Part shown: positions 48,872 through 62,000 of the stretch, piece by piece
Numbering within the stretch: the first letter of the stretch is position 1
Layout: every line of letters begins with the position of its first letter
Source: Chlorella sorokiniana
Taxonomy: Eukaryota > Chlorophyta > Trebouxiophyceae > Chlorellales > Chlorellaceae
Assembly: GCA_025917655.1 (NCBI GenBank)
Contig: CP084610.1
Coordinates: 1,860,001-1,924,000 of the forward strand
Direction of reading: 5' to 3'
Length of the DNA stretch: 64,000 nt
Position numbers and translations under genes: made by a program
The notes under the pieces: generated by a model
The model's database searches: none
Told to the model about the DNA's origin: nothing
Seen by the model: only the letters and a program-made list of their open reading frames with translations

Positions 48872-50675
48872 ATGGGACTGTTTGATTCTTTGCCGGCACC
48901 GACGAAAGCGGCGCCGAAGCGCGACCCCGACTCGCTGGCTGAAGCCACAGCCGAGGAGGGAACTGCCAAGAAGCCCCGACAAGATGCTTATGCAGCGTGC
49001 AGCGCCGAAGCGCCGGGAGGGCAGCAGCAGCAGTCCGCCAGCGCAGGCGGTGGCAGCGGCGGCGCCGCCGCAGCGATAGCGTGGACCGGCAGCCTGGATG
49101 CTGCGTTTAGCGAGGACAAGGGCAGCCGGCTGACCATGGAGGGTGGGTGCTATGGATCTCTAGAGTAATTTCAGCAGATCTGCTGGTCAAGTGCCTGCAG
49201 GGTTGCCAACCAAAACCAGCATTCTTTGTGCGCATTTGTGCACTGCAGACGTGGCTGTCATCGACTTCCAAGCCGCCCCGCCCTCCGCCGCCGCCTGCCG
49301 CCTCGCCTTCTTTGGCATATTCGACGGCCACGGCGGCAGCAACGTCGCTCGGTACGCGGCAGAGCACCTGCACGCTGCTGTGCTGGCGGCAGGGCTGCAG
49401 CAGGAAGCTGAGCGGCTGGCGGCGGCATCGGCTGCCGCCTCTCGCCGCGGCCGCTGGCAATGGCGAGGCGCCCAGCCTGCCGTCTGCACAGCTCAAGCAG
49501 TGCAAGGCCGCGGTGGCAGAGGGGTTCCGGGAGCTGGACAGGCGGGTGCTGGAGCATTGCGCTTCGGCGGGGTGGCAGGACGGCTGTACCGCCGTTGCAG
49601 CCTGGGTCGTCGGCAACGCAGTGCTCGTCGCCAACGTCGGCGACGCACGCTGCGTGCTGGCGCGGAGGCGGCAGCCCGCCGCTGCCGCCGACACCGCCCA
49701 GCAGCAGCAGCAGCAGCAGCCAGGGGCTGCGGGGGAGGGCGGCACCGTTGCTTCCCCGCCGGCGGCTGGCCAGCAGCAAGAGGGGCAGCCCGCTCAGCAG
49801 CATGGCCAGGGGAGGGGGCCCCAGAGCCGCCGCCGCTGAAGGCCATCACGCTGACCAGGGAACACAAGGCGATATTCCCCCTGGAGCGGCAGCGCATTGA
49901 AAAAGCCGGCAGCTTTGTGAGCGGCGACGGCCGGCTGGCGGGTGGGTGGCCCGAGGCCGCGCTGCCGCAAGCATGTGCCGCTCCATGCATCAGATTTCCC
50001 TGTGGAAATGTCCAGGGGGTGTCTCTCCTTCTTGCATGATGAGTTAGCCCCCAGAACAAACTAGAGCTTGGATGCGCTGTCCACAGCTTCTGCCTGGCCG
50101 CCGTCACGCCGCACCCCATGCTTGTTTTCTGCTTGCAGGGCGCGTCGAGGTGTCGCGCGCCTTTGGCGACCGCGCCTTCAAGAAGCTGGGCATGAGCGCG
50201 GCGCCAGACGTGCAGGCCTTTGCCCTGGGCGAGCGCGACGCCTTCCTGCTGCTGGCCTGCGACGGCTTCTGGGGTGGGTGGGCGGGCGGCAGCTGCCGCT
50301 GCGCCGCCTCGGCTCTGTTGAGGCCGCGGATGATGCCGCTGCGCCGTCGCTGGCTCTTCGGCGCACGCTGCGTGACCTTGGCACCTCTTTACTGGTCGTG
50401 CCAACATGCCGCACCTCCCTTTCCCCATTGCCCCCATGCCTCCGCTTCCTTTCCACCCTGCAGGCGTGTTCAGCCCACAGGACGCCGTGGACTTTGCGCA
50501 GCGCGAGCTGTGCGCCAAGGGCAACGGCGTGAAGCAGACGTGCAACCGGCTCATCTACGAGGCCATCCGGGAGCGCAACTGCCGCGACAACTGCACCGTG
50601 ATGCTGGTCACGCTGGGCGCGCTGGGCACGTCAGGCGGTGGCGACGGCGGCGACGCCAAGGGGCAGCAGGGCTGA
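48872..50675 (+). CDS. PP2C phosphatase, ILKAP-like
   Basis: The ATG at 48872 gives MGLFDSLPAPTKAAPKRDPD, similar to the start of animal ILKAP (MDLFGDLPEPE), followed by a basic, Ser/Gly-rich tail with a possible nuclear signal (AKKPRQD). PP2C motifs follow in order: CRLAFFGIFDGHGGSNVARY, KAAVAEGFRELDRRVLEHCA, WQDGCTAVAAWVVGNAVLVA, NVGDARCVLARR, LTREHKAIFPLERQRIEKAG, GRVEVSRAFGDRAFKKLGMS, FLLLACDGFWG, then VFSPQDAVDFAQRELCAKGN and CNRLIYEAIRERNCRDNCTV, ending GDAKGQQG before TGA at 50673. The metal-binding Asp residues (DGHGG, ACDG, RDN) are all present, so it should be active. In animals ILKAP restrains integrin-linked kinase; the algal substrate is unknown. Exon joins at 49140/49250 and 50274/50463 are clear; a frame slip occurs near 49440. 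Confidence 0.85.
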
Positions 50676-51626
50676 CCGACGGGCAGGCTGTTGCCGGTCC
50701 GGACCACGGCAGCAGCAGGCGGCAATGTGCCCGGCCCCTCTCGGAGTGCCTGTGGTTTTTCGAGGAGCTGGAGCTGCTTCCCGCTTCTGTAAGCTGGCAT
50801 GCGGGTTCAAGGAGTCACACGTTGCTATGAAAGGGGTGTGCATGCAGATGGAAGGTTGGACACACGTTGGGGGACGAAAGAACCCAAAATCGCTGGCACG
50901 CATCCCGGCGTGCGCGCTGTGCGGCCGGACTGGGAGGCACGCAGGCGCTGCTGGGAAGCGGCACATGTTTGGCGCCCGCAGCCGGGGGCGCCCCAGACTT
51001 GCGCTGCGCTTGTGCTGCGTCGCGTGCAGAAAAGAACGGGTGTAGTAGCCAGCAAAGGAGAAAGGGGGAAGCAGGGGGTGGGGCAGGGAGGTGGTTGGGG
51101 TGGCGGGGGCATTTGCAGCAAAGTGGAGCAGCAAAGAAAAGGGCGTGCAACACGACTGGGGGGGCACACATGCGTGGAACATGTGACACCCGCCCACGCA
51201 TCTACTGATCTACTGTACACGTCAAGATGAGGCAGAGTGAAATAGAGTGCGGATGCATTCAGGCGGCTTTTCAGCTGTGAGAGGCTTGCTTTTGAGCTGC
51301 GAAGGGCTTGGGAGCGATCACTGAATCACCGGCAGAAGAGGGGTGCGGCCGCCAATGAGCAGGCTCACAGACAGAGCGTCAGCGTTCAACGAAAGGCAAT
51401 GAATGGGCAGTGGGCGCGAACGACGCCGGCTGGGGCAGTGCTTGGGGGACGGAACAGGGGGCGGTGCTGGCACAAGGGTGGGCAAGGGGTTGGGAGGGCT
51501 GCCAGCCGGGCAGCCCCAGCAAGCCAGGGGGGCCGGCGGGCGGCTTCACCGCTTGAGCGCCCTGCAGCCAAGTTGGAACAGGCGGGTGGATGAGGCGAAA
51601 GGCTGCAGCCGGAAGCCTTGTTTCAT
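50676..51626. other. Convergent intergenic region
   Basis: About 950 bases separate the stops of the ILKAP-like (+) and starch synthase III (-) genes. Open frames here are low-information G-rich shadows. No third gene is supported; it should hold both 3' UTRs. A TGTAA on the minus strand was not identified with confidence. Confidence 0.4.
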
Positions 51627-53020
51627 TCAATCCGGACCCCCAACGGCACCCACAACCCGAGGAGCCGTGGCCGAGAGCGCAGCGCCCTGAATGTGTGCAG
51701 CGACAGCAGCAGTACAAGAGGAGCAGTACAGCGGTACGCACTTGTAGTACAGCTCCAGGTAGTCCAGGGCGGGGGAGGACCAGGACCAGTCCATCTGCAT
51801 CGCCCGCCTGGCCAGCCCATTCCACCAGTCGCGCTCACCATACCAGCGCGTCAGCGCCCTGCAGGGGGTGCCAGGGATCCGGGAGGCTCAGCCTGGGTTT
51901 GTTTATAGTTCCAGTGCACACACGCACGCTACAAACACACAGAAGCACACACCACAAACAAGCCACAGCACACCACACACGCTCCACACGAGCCAGCCGG
52001 CCTGGCAGGGGCCCTGCAAGGCGTGCACGCACCTGTTGAGTGCGTAGTCCATGCCGCCCTCGTCCATGCCCTCAAAGGAGAAGCCGTTGGGCTCCATGGC
52101 CACTGCGCGGGCCCGCTCCTCGTCGTGGTCCACGTCAAACACTGCGGGAGGGAGGGGAGAAATGGGTGTGTGTGAGTGTGTGGTGTGGACGGGGGCTGCT
52201 GGGCATTGAGAAACCATGCAGGACGACTGGCTGCGGCCGTGAATGAGGGCGAATGCGGAGGCCAGGGGCGCACGCCGCGGACAGCACACCACACAGCCAG
52301 CAGTGGCAGCGCGGGCTCTTTTTCAGGGCCCCTTCAGGGCAGGAGCTGCGCTGGCCAGCCCTCCAACCCTGCCGCTCACCCGTGTCGTTCAGGCCGCCCG
52401 TCTTGCGCACCACGGGGATGGTTCCGTAGCGCATCGCAATCATCTGGGGAGGGTGAAAGAAGGAGAACAGGGGGCAGGCGAGGGTTGGGGGGTGGGGGTT
52501 GTGACCAGGGCGGTTGCCAGCGACCATGCTGCAATGGCCAAGAAGGCGGCATGCAGACTCGGTGCATGGGAAGCGTCAGCCTGCCAGGCAGGCGGCGCAG
52601 CCCGTGCCCCGAGCAGCCGGCCGGGCGGCAAGGGGGCGGGGTCCGGACCTGGGTGAGGCCGCAGGGCTCGAACACCGACGGCACCAGGAACATGTCGCAC
52701 CCAGCGTAGATGAGGTGGCTGCAGCGGGGCGGCGACGCAGAGGGGGCAGCGCTGAGTCGCTGCTGCGGCGCCTGCTCTGCCGCGGGGCATGCCTCCAGGC
52801 GATCCGCTGGCAGCTGTCACGCTCATCTGATGCAGCCCTGGGGCCCCTGCTTCACCTCCCCCACCTCACTCCCATCCCACCCCCCAAAGAAGCATCCCCC
52901 CCCACCCCCAACAAGAAGCAGAGCAGCCCACCTGAGCGGCTCGTCGAGGCGAACCACAGGCGTGCGCGGTCGGGATACTGCTGCGCCAGCTGGTTGGCAA
53001 GGGCGTTGAAGTCGGCCTGC

Positions 53021-53053
<33 letters not shown>

Positions 53054-55980
53054 GGTGGGGGAGAGGGGGGGAGGTTGCCAGCGAGGCTGATGACGTTGTG
53101 CAGTGTAGCAAACAGTTGGCATGTTGATAGGCTGCTGTATACTGCCGGCTGCGCCCGCAGGAGAGCCCCGCCAGGTAGCAGGAAAGCTGCAAGCGCGCCT
53201 CGCGGGCCCTCGTGCTGCGCATGCTCGGCCGCCCACCTGCACTTTGGGGTCTGGCGCCGAGCCCAGCAGCACAAACTGGCCGCCGCGCTCGAGCGTGCGC
53301 CACGCGGCGTGCTTGATGAGGTGGATGCCCTTCTGGTGGGTCAGCCGAGTCACGCAGCCAACCAGCGGAACATCTGCACAACAGGGGGCCAAGCAGGGCA
53401 GGGAGAGAAGCTGTGGTGAGAGCTGTGGGTGACGCAGGCGCAGCGCCACCCCCGTGTCATGTTTTCCCGGCTGGCTTGGGCTTCGCAGCAGCCGCCTGCT
53501 GACCCTGCACCCCCGGCTGTCGACCGCAGCAGAACAGGCCGACCATCCCGCCGGCGGCATGCCACAGGCGGACTCTGCTGCCCACGCAGCGGCCCGCCAC
53601 CCACCCGCGCTGCTGAGGTTCATGCGCTGCCGCAGCTCCGCCTTGGCCGCCGCCTTGCCCTCCACCACGCTGTCGGCGGTGTAGCCACGCGGCAGCAGCG
53701 GGTCCTCTGCAGGAGGGGCAGGAGACGGGCGGCAACCAGAAGCAGTCAATGGAAGGGCGGCACACGGGAATGGGGGCAGGGGGCAGCGGCGGAAACCGCA
53801 GCAGGAAGACCCGCGTTGTCCCCGCTGATACAAAGCAGTTGCTGACGAGTGCGCTTTTGTGGTGGACTGTGGGTGGTGCAACTGGGCGGGGAACAGCAGC
53901 CGAGGCAGCAGCAGCGCCCACCAGCTGGGTCCCAGATGTCGGGATCGATACCGTTGCGGATGCCAAAGAACTTGCCTGCAGCGCCACAAAGCACAAAGCA
54001 AGGCGTCAAGGGGGCAGTGTCAAGGCAGACGCTGGCCAGCCGCGCAGCTGGCAGACTTCCTCGCGCCCGGTGGCACGGCGCAGGGCTGACGCCCAGGCAG
54101 ACCCTGCGCCCATCAAAGCTTGCGGCGCTGCAGGCCTGGCTGGAGCTGCCAGCCAGCTGCAGAAGAGGCCCACCGAAGTGCGGCGCCACAGCCGGGTTGC
54201 CCGAGATTTCCTCGCGGTAGGTTGGAGACACGGTGGTGGCCACGTCGGCGGCGGCCATGGCCTGCAGCAGCAGGGGCGGGGCAATCAAGGTGGTGAGGCG
54301 GGACGCGGGCCAGCCAGCAAAGGGGGCGTCTCCAGCTCCCGGGTTGAAGGTGCGGGTGGAGCAGCAAGATCCCTGGCCGCTGCCGCTTCCTCTGCTGCTG
54401 CTGGATGTCTGAACATAACAGCAGCCCAACCCGCTCTGGCCCCGCCAACCCCGCCGCCAGCCCAGCAGGCCCCACCTGGCCGATGAGATCTGCGCCGTAG
54501 TTGAGGTTGTGGATGGTGAAGGCGCACTTGGCGGTGCCGTGGTCCAGCCAGGCCACGGGGGCCGACTGCCAGTCGTGGCAGTGCACGATATCGGGCCTGG
54601 AACAGGGAAAGGGGGAGGGTGGGGGGAAAGGGGAGGGGGAGGGGCAGAGTAAGCTTTCATGGTTCCAGGAAGAGTTTCTGCAGCGCAGTGACAAGGCTGC
54701 AGGGCATGCATGTCCAGCCGTCTGGGCACCGGTCCGGCGATCTCTTTGCAGCTGTGCGTGCAGCTATGCAGGGCGCAAGCAAATTTAGCCAGCCTGGGGC
54801 AGCAGCAGGCGGGCAGCAGGCGGGGGGGCTCACTGGCGGGCGTCTGCGTGGTGCTTGATGTACTCAAGGCGCAGCCGCACCAGTAGTAAAACCTGCACGG
54901 CGGCGGCGCTTTCATGTTTGTTTGGTACATGGGAGGAGGATGAGTCATGCCGAGGTAAGAGGGATGATGGCCTGCCGCCTCAGTAGCATGTGTGCACCCC
55001 TTTTCGCTGTGCTTCCGCATGCGCGCGCGTGTGCGCGCGCGCCGCGCCCCTCCCCCTCTCAGCCCCTGCCCCCCAGCTCACCGTTCCCTGTCGGTCCAGA
55101 TGTCGGTGTAGATGCGCCCCTTCCAAAAGTAGCCGTTGCAGGGCTCCAGGAAGGTGGTGGCCAGGCCTGCGGGCCGGGGATGAAGGCGGGGAGGCAGGCG
55201 TGGGCCGGAGAGATTGCGTGGCGCGGCAGCGGGGGGCGCGCGCGCTCAACGTGCCCATGCGCACAGGTGTGGCAGTGCACACGCCCAGCAGGGGCTGCCG
55301 CAACACAGGCGCAAGCAGCGCTGATGTGGCAGCTGGGCGGGGGACAGCATCAGCAGAGGAGCAGCCGCTGCCGCGCACCCTCCACGTAGCCCTTCCAGAT
55401 CTTGACCTGCACCCCGTTGAGCCAATAGTCCTTGGCCATGCGCAGGTCCTGCGGGGCAGTGGCAGGCGGCACGGAAGTGGGGGTTGAACGGCCGCAAATG
55501 CCACCCTTGTGGACGAGCATTGCAGTTTGCAATGTGTTAAACATCCACGGCCAAGGGCAAAGGAGGCCTGAAACGAGCGCGGCAGTGGCATGTCGGCTGC
55601 GGTCTGCTGCACCAGTGGCGCCATGATAAACCGTACTGCAGCATGTACCGCCCGCCGCACCTGCACCAGGTTGTAGTTGATGCAGTCGTACTTGGGCAGC
55701 ACCACCTCCACGTCGTGCCCCTCCTCCTGCACAGCGCGCCCCAGCGCCGTCACCACATCGCCCAGCCCGCCCTCCTGCTCGGGGTGCGCACGATGGGGGG
55801 GGGGAGGGGGCACAGTGGCAGTGTGTGAGGTGTGTGTATGTGTGTGTGGGTAAGTGGGTGAGGGGGATCAAGCCACAGGGAAACGGGCAGCCTGCCATGA
55901 TCTTCTCAAGCTGCTGCTAGTTCCTGCCAAAGAAATGCCAAGTATGTGCTGGCAGGCCATAGGCCTCTTGTGCCAACAGG

Positions 55981-56033
<53 letters not shown>

Positions 56034-59000
56034 CCGAGAGAGCGGCACCTTTGCGATGGGCGCCATCTCGGCCGCCACGTGCACCACGCGCAGCTGGGGC
56101 ATCTTCCCCGCGCCGCCCTTCACGGGCACGTGGTAGTCCAGGCCCTTGTTGTTGTCGTAGAAGCCGCCCTGCGGTACAGGCGGTACGTGTGAGGGAGGGC
56201 GGCACCGAGCGCAGCGTGCCGGCGGCATTCTCCAGGCCGCGCGCAGCTGCCTCGACAGGCGGAGCTGTTGTGGCGGCGGCGGGGGAGGAGCGCCTCGGCA
56301 GCAAGCGCATCCCAGCAGCAAGCGTCGGCGCGCGGCGGCGGTAATGCGGCAGCAGATGGTACAAGCGGGCGTACCCGCTCGTCTGCCGAGTCGAGGAAGG
56401 CCAGGTCGAGCACGTGAGCATCCTTGGGCACCTGCCGGGAGCAACGAGCAGGGGGCAAGAGGAAAGGATGACAGACAGGACGCAGACGCGGGACGTCGGC
56501 AAGCGAGGGGCTGGGGATCGCGCAGCGACGGAGCGGGCGGTCACTGGACTGCCAGGGCGATGAAGCGGGGGCTACGGGCTGCCCGTGGAGCGCTCTACTT
56601 CAAAGCAAGTGCAGCCGTGTTCAGCAGGCGGGGCCGACCTGGACTGTAGCCTTGTGCCAGCCTACGCCGCCGGGCACCACAGGCTGCATTTGCAGCGGCC
56701 GGATGCGCTCTGCCAGGGGGAGGGACAGGGCCGGGGGCAAGCGTCAGTTGAGCTTCAGGTCGACTTCCGGCCGTTCAGGCGCAGTCAGGAGAGCGACGGA
56801 ACCAGGGCAGGCCGCTGGGCGCTGCCGCTGTCCAGCCAGGCTCACCGTTGTGCGTCCAGCGGTTGAAGCTGCCCGTGACAAACACATCTGGACGGCCGCG
56901 CAGCGCCGTCTCATCTGAGGAGAGCGGCAGGGGAGGCGGGCGGTGGAGGTTCGCTCAGACAGTGCTGCTGTGAAGGGCCTGCTGCCTGCATCGCCACCTG
57001 CGCCCTGCTCACAACCTCTGCTCCTGTTCATGTCAAGCACTCTCGCTTTTCACCCTCTTGCCGTCCCCTCACCAGGGTTGTAGAAGATATCGACAGGCTG
57101 CCCAGCCACCGGCGTGACCGGCTTGGTGAACAGGTAGCGCGACTGCAGCTCGCGGCGGCGGCGCCCGCGGTGGCCTGCGGCGTGGCAGGCATGGCGTATC
57201 ACATACATGAGCCACAGTCGAGAGAGGGAGGCGAGAGTGGTGCCCAAAGGCAACTGTCGGGATAACAAGAGCCAAGCAGGGCGGCAAGGCGGTGTCGGCC
57301 AGGCAACTCGAGGCACCCCACCTATCTCAAATGCCAGACACACGCGCTTCCCCCACCCCAAAAGGCCAAGCCACACCCGTGGTTCCCCCACACGCACACC
57401 TTGATGTGCGCCTTGTCCAGCACACGCCGTGCAGCAAGGTCCTCCTGGTGCGCCGTGTCTGCCGCGGTGGCGGTGTCCAGGGCCTCGTACACCAGCTGCA
57501 CCAGCTTCTCGCCTGCGGCAGGAACGCAACGCGCGCCCGCGACAACAGCGACTGTTCAGAAAAACATAAATCCATTTCTACCGGCTCATGAAACTGACGC
57601 TGCGGGGCTTGTTCTCAATTAACGAGAAGCGCTGCTCCTTTGATGATGTAAACGCCGGAAAGCGTGCTTGATGACGGAATCAGCAGATGAGTCACGCGAG
57701 CGGTGGGACGCCGCCCAACGCCAGCGGATGTTGAAGGCTGGGCCCCACCCCGCAAGCTGGCCCCTTGCCGCCGATTCCCTGCCCCCATGGCCGCCCTCCA
57801 GCCCCCACCCACATACACAAAAGAAACACCCACCCACCCGAGGCTGGATTCTTGAGCAGCGTGTGATAGTCGCGGCCGCCGTTGTTGTCCCAGATGGAGC
57901 GGCGGTCGTCCGAGAACACGTAGTCCAGCAGGGCGGCGGTGTTCCAGGCAGGGACCTGGCGGTAGAGGGAGGGGGGGGCGCGCGCGCATGTGTGTGTGTG
58001 TGTGCGGGAAGGTTGTGCGCAGAAGGGGAAGGTTGGTGGTTGGTGCGTCTGTGCACCCGGTGTCCTTCAGCTGTCTGGTTCGAGTCATTTGGTGGGAATG
58101 GGGAGTGTTGGAGGCGGCGCAAGCGTACCTCTGCGAACACCCACTGGCCGTTGGGCAGGTTCCACTTGCGGGCGTCGGCCTCGCTGACGGCGTTCATGGT
58201 GATCACACGCTTGTCCTACGGTTGCCAGAAGGCGGGGGGAGGGGGGAAGGCACACATCACAAAGTCAGTCTGCTGTTTGTTACGAAGGCTTCCAAGACGC
58301 CGACGGGCGCTGGAGGGGGCGGATCAGGCAGGCGGCGGGTTAGTGGTCGGCTAGCGGGCGGTTGCGCATGGGATGGACCCAGCAGCGGGGCAGCAAGGAA
58401 AGCCAGCAAGGAAAGCCAGCGCGGCACAGGTGCCAAGCTCCTAGCGAGCTTCACCGGCCCAAACACTTCATGCCCCTGCATGGAGGCCGCCTTGGGGCAG
58501 TGGGGGCATGAATGCATTGCGCGGGGCAGCCCTCTGCACTGGCACGGCCTGATACGTGTCCTTCAGCAGAGTCTTCCGCTCCCCACGCCCTGGCTGCAGC
58601 ACACAAGGGAAGAGGGGGCTGCGCAGCGGCTGCAGCTGCGGCTCCCCGCCCTGAGCAGGGGGCCCCCCGCCACACCTTCAGCCACCAGCCATCGTAGCCA
58701 ATGTGCAGGAAGACTGGCGAGGAGGAGTTGCGAAGGGGGCCAGAGGCCTTGTTGTACACCAAGGTGGACACGGCGCCTGCGGCAGCAACGATCACACAGC
58801 CGAGTGAGGCGGCAGGAGTGACACACAGCAGAGCATGCAAGCTTGCGAGAGCAGCTGGCTGTGGTGCTGCAGGCGGGGACAAGACTAGCAACTGAGTGTG
58901 ATACAAACCGGCGGTAGGCAGAAATGTTCAAAGCCAAGGCATGAAGCCGCGGCAGAGCAACACAGCAACCTCTCATCGCCCCTCTCCCGTGTCCTCACCA

Positions 59001-62000
59001 GCCTCAGGGGTGCCGTCCGGCCAACCAAACACGCCAGTTTTCTCCTGGGCGGTGGTGATGTGCTGCAGCGCGGCGCCGCGCCGCTCGCTCACCACCGCAC
59101 GTGCCTCCTGCAGCGCAGGCGGGCGTTGGGGGGGGGGGCAAGGGCACGGGTGGGGCTGGGCGGGGCAGGGCTTAGAGGGCGGCTGCTGGGGCGCTGGCAC
59201 TCCTGTGCCCTCCTGGGGAGAAATTGTGTAGAGGTCCCCGGGCCTGGCTGGCCAACAAACGTGGGGCATGGCCGGCATGGCCGGCAACGACAGGCCTGCC
59301 CACACACCGCACCTGCATAAGCTGCTCCTTGCGGCGCTCGTGGTAGGCTCGGCGCGCCTCGGTGGCGGCCGCCTCCGCCGCCGCCATCCACTCTGTGTAA
59401 ATGCGGTCCTCCTCGGCACGCAGCTCCTGCGGGGGCGGGTGACAGGGGGTGGAAGCGGGTCGACAGGCAGACGGGGGAGCATGAGCGGGGCAGGACAAAG
59501 AGGGATGGGATGCATCGGGCCGAAGAGCGGTGCGGTGTTGGAGAGCTTCTTGCAAAAGGGGCAGCTGTGGAGGGGATGGCGAGCGCGCATCAGGCGGCCT
59601 GCCCCTTGCGACATGCAGCGCCAGCTGCCCGGCAGCTGCCCAGCAGCTGCCCACCTGGATGCGCTGCTCCTCGTACGCCTCCAGCAGCTCCATGCGCTTC
59701 AGCTGCAGCTCCTGCTCGCTGATGGCGCCCTCGCCCAGCGCCAGCTGGAAGTCGCGCCCGCTGCGGCCGGGGGCAGGGGCACGCAAGGCGGCATGAAAGG
59801 GCGCGGCGGCGTGGCGCGGCTTGCTGGAAATGCGAGCGGCGTGGCATCTCTCAGAAACAAACCAAACGCCGGCGCGGTCCCAGCAACACGTACACAGAAC
59901 AGCACGGCGGGGAGCGGCATAGCGGGGCGGTTCAAGACAGCGCCCTTGCAGCCCCCCCTCACCCGTTGTTGTCCACGGCGCCGCTGTTGTTGTCCATGGT
60001 GACAAAGTCGAGGCGGAAGAGGAGGTCGGGCAGCGGCAGCTCCACACTCCACCACTCGGCGTCGGCCGCCACCGACAGCTGGCCGGCGCGAGCCATGGGC
60101 ACCTCCTCGATGCTCTCCCACTTGTTGAAGCCCACCTGCAGGGGGGAGCAGCCGGCGAGGAATGCGCGGTGAGGGGGGTCTCGATGCAGGACCAGGGTGG
60201 TGGCTGGGCGGGTGCGGCGTGTGGTGTGCGCGGCACAGTGTGTGGCCGCTCGGTGAGGAGTGGGGTGGGAGGGATGAGGGATGCAGGGGGACCCGCTGGG
60301 GCTGGCGGGCGGCATTGAGGCACAGGGCCGGGCCGTAACCAAGCCCAACGAGCATCAACTTGCCGACTCTCACTCGCATAAATCATAGACTGGCGCAGCA
60401 GGCAGCCCTGCCCAGGCGGGCAGCCAGGGAGGCACGGGGCAGCAGCGCACCTTGAGCGCCACGGCGGCGTTGCCGGGCAGCGGCCCCTTGGTGCGGTTGT
60501 AGTAAACCGTGCAGGGGCGGCCGACGGGCACGGCGCCCTCCGGGATCGTGAACACCTTCTTCCCCGCCCGGGCCGCCGCCTCCGCCAGCTGCTGCAGCTG
60601 GTTGGGGGTGGGCTTGGGCTTGGGCTTGGGTGGCGGAGGGGGCGGGACCGCCGCAGGCGGTGCCGCGGCCGGTGCCGCTGCGGCGCTCGGGGCGCCGGCG
60701 CCGCCCGGCTTGGCCAGCCCTGCCAGCACAGCGGGCATGGCGCCGGTGTTGAGCTCCTTGCGCAGCGCTTCCAGCTCAGCGGGGACGTGTACCGCTCCTT
60801 CACCTCCCGCAGCTTCGCCTCGGCTGCCTGGCGGTCCGCCGCCAGCTGCAGCAGCAGCTGCTGCAGCGTCTCGTTCTCGGCCTGCACGGCGGCGTGCGCG
60901 TGTGTGGATGGAAACATGCTGTGGCGGGGTGTGCTTCTAGGGGCTGAAACTCGCCACTCGCAGCGATCATGGCCACATCTTGCCCTCACACCCCCGGCCC
61001 ACATCCCGCGCTCCCCCTTCTGGACACCCATTTGAACACCCCCACCACCGCCATCACCACCCACCCACAAACGGGCCCCACCTTGAGCCGCTGCAGCTCC
61101 AGCTGCTGCGCCTGGCCCAGCTCCGCCTTCTTGGCTGCGCGGGCCATGGCGTCCGCCTTGGCGGCCTCGCGCGCCAGCTCAGCCACCTCGTTCTCGGCCG
61201 ACCGGATCATCCTGCGGAAGGGGGAGAGCGGCGGCGGGAGGCAGCCATGAACATGTGCAAACAGCGGCAGGACAGCCTGAACAGCCATGCCCTTCAGCGC
61301 CAGAGGAAAGAATGCATGCACTGGCCGGGAAGGGGGGCCACGGTGGGCGGGGCCGTAAAGCGGCGCAGGGAGGAAGGGGCAGCGGTCTCTGCGGCGGAGC
61401 GGCAGCGCTGCGGCGCGCGCCTCACTGCTTGGCGGCCTCGGGGTCGACTGCCTTGGCGGAGGCCAGGCGAGACGCCGCCAGCGCCGCCTGCTTCTCCTCT
61501 GCCAGCTTGCGGGCCAGCGTGCGCGCTGCGCTGATCTTGGCAGCCACTGCCAGCTTGGCCTCGGCGCCCATGACGGAAGAGATCTCGGGCGGGAGGAGGG
61601 TGGTGGCGGCGGCGCGGCGCCGCCGGCAGCCGCCCCGTGCCCTTGCCGCTGCCTGGCGCCTGTGCACCGGCCCCGGCCGCCCCTGGCCTGCTGGCAGGGG
61701 CAGCCGCGGGCGCGCCGGGCTTGCTGCCGTTGCTGCTGGCGCCGCCGCCGGCCGCTGCAGCGGGGTGGGCGCTGCCTTCTTGTCGGCGCCGGGGCCACCG
61801 GGGCCTGCCGCCGCTGATGACGTCGCCTGTTGTGCTGCAGGGGCAGCTGGGGTGGAGGGGGAGGAGGTGGGGATCACGCCAAGCTTCGCTGCAACCTCCT
61901 TCACCGTCGCCGCAAGGTCGGGAGCGCCGCTGCTGCCGGCTGCCGGCTGTGGCGCACCCTTCTTGGCAGCGGGGGACCCGCTGCCGACCGCCTTGCCCTC

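Noticed and set aside
55986-56030. CA repeat as an origin or CRISPR-like array
   Set aside because: It is a plain dinucleotide microsatellite within an intron, with no spacers and no replication motif.
58070-58095. GGTTCGAGTC, like a tRNA T-loop
   Set aside because: The 60 bases on either side do not form the acceptor, D and anticodon stems, and it lies in an intron of starch synthase III.
59172-61070. 632-residue minus-strand open frame
   Set aside because: It runs through several starch synthase III exons and introns. Parts are real coding, but the frame as a whole is a read-through with intron-derived Pro/Arg stretches.
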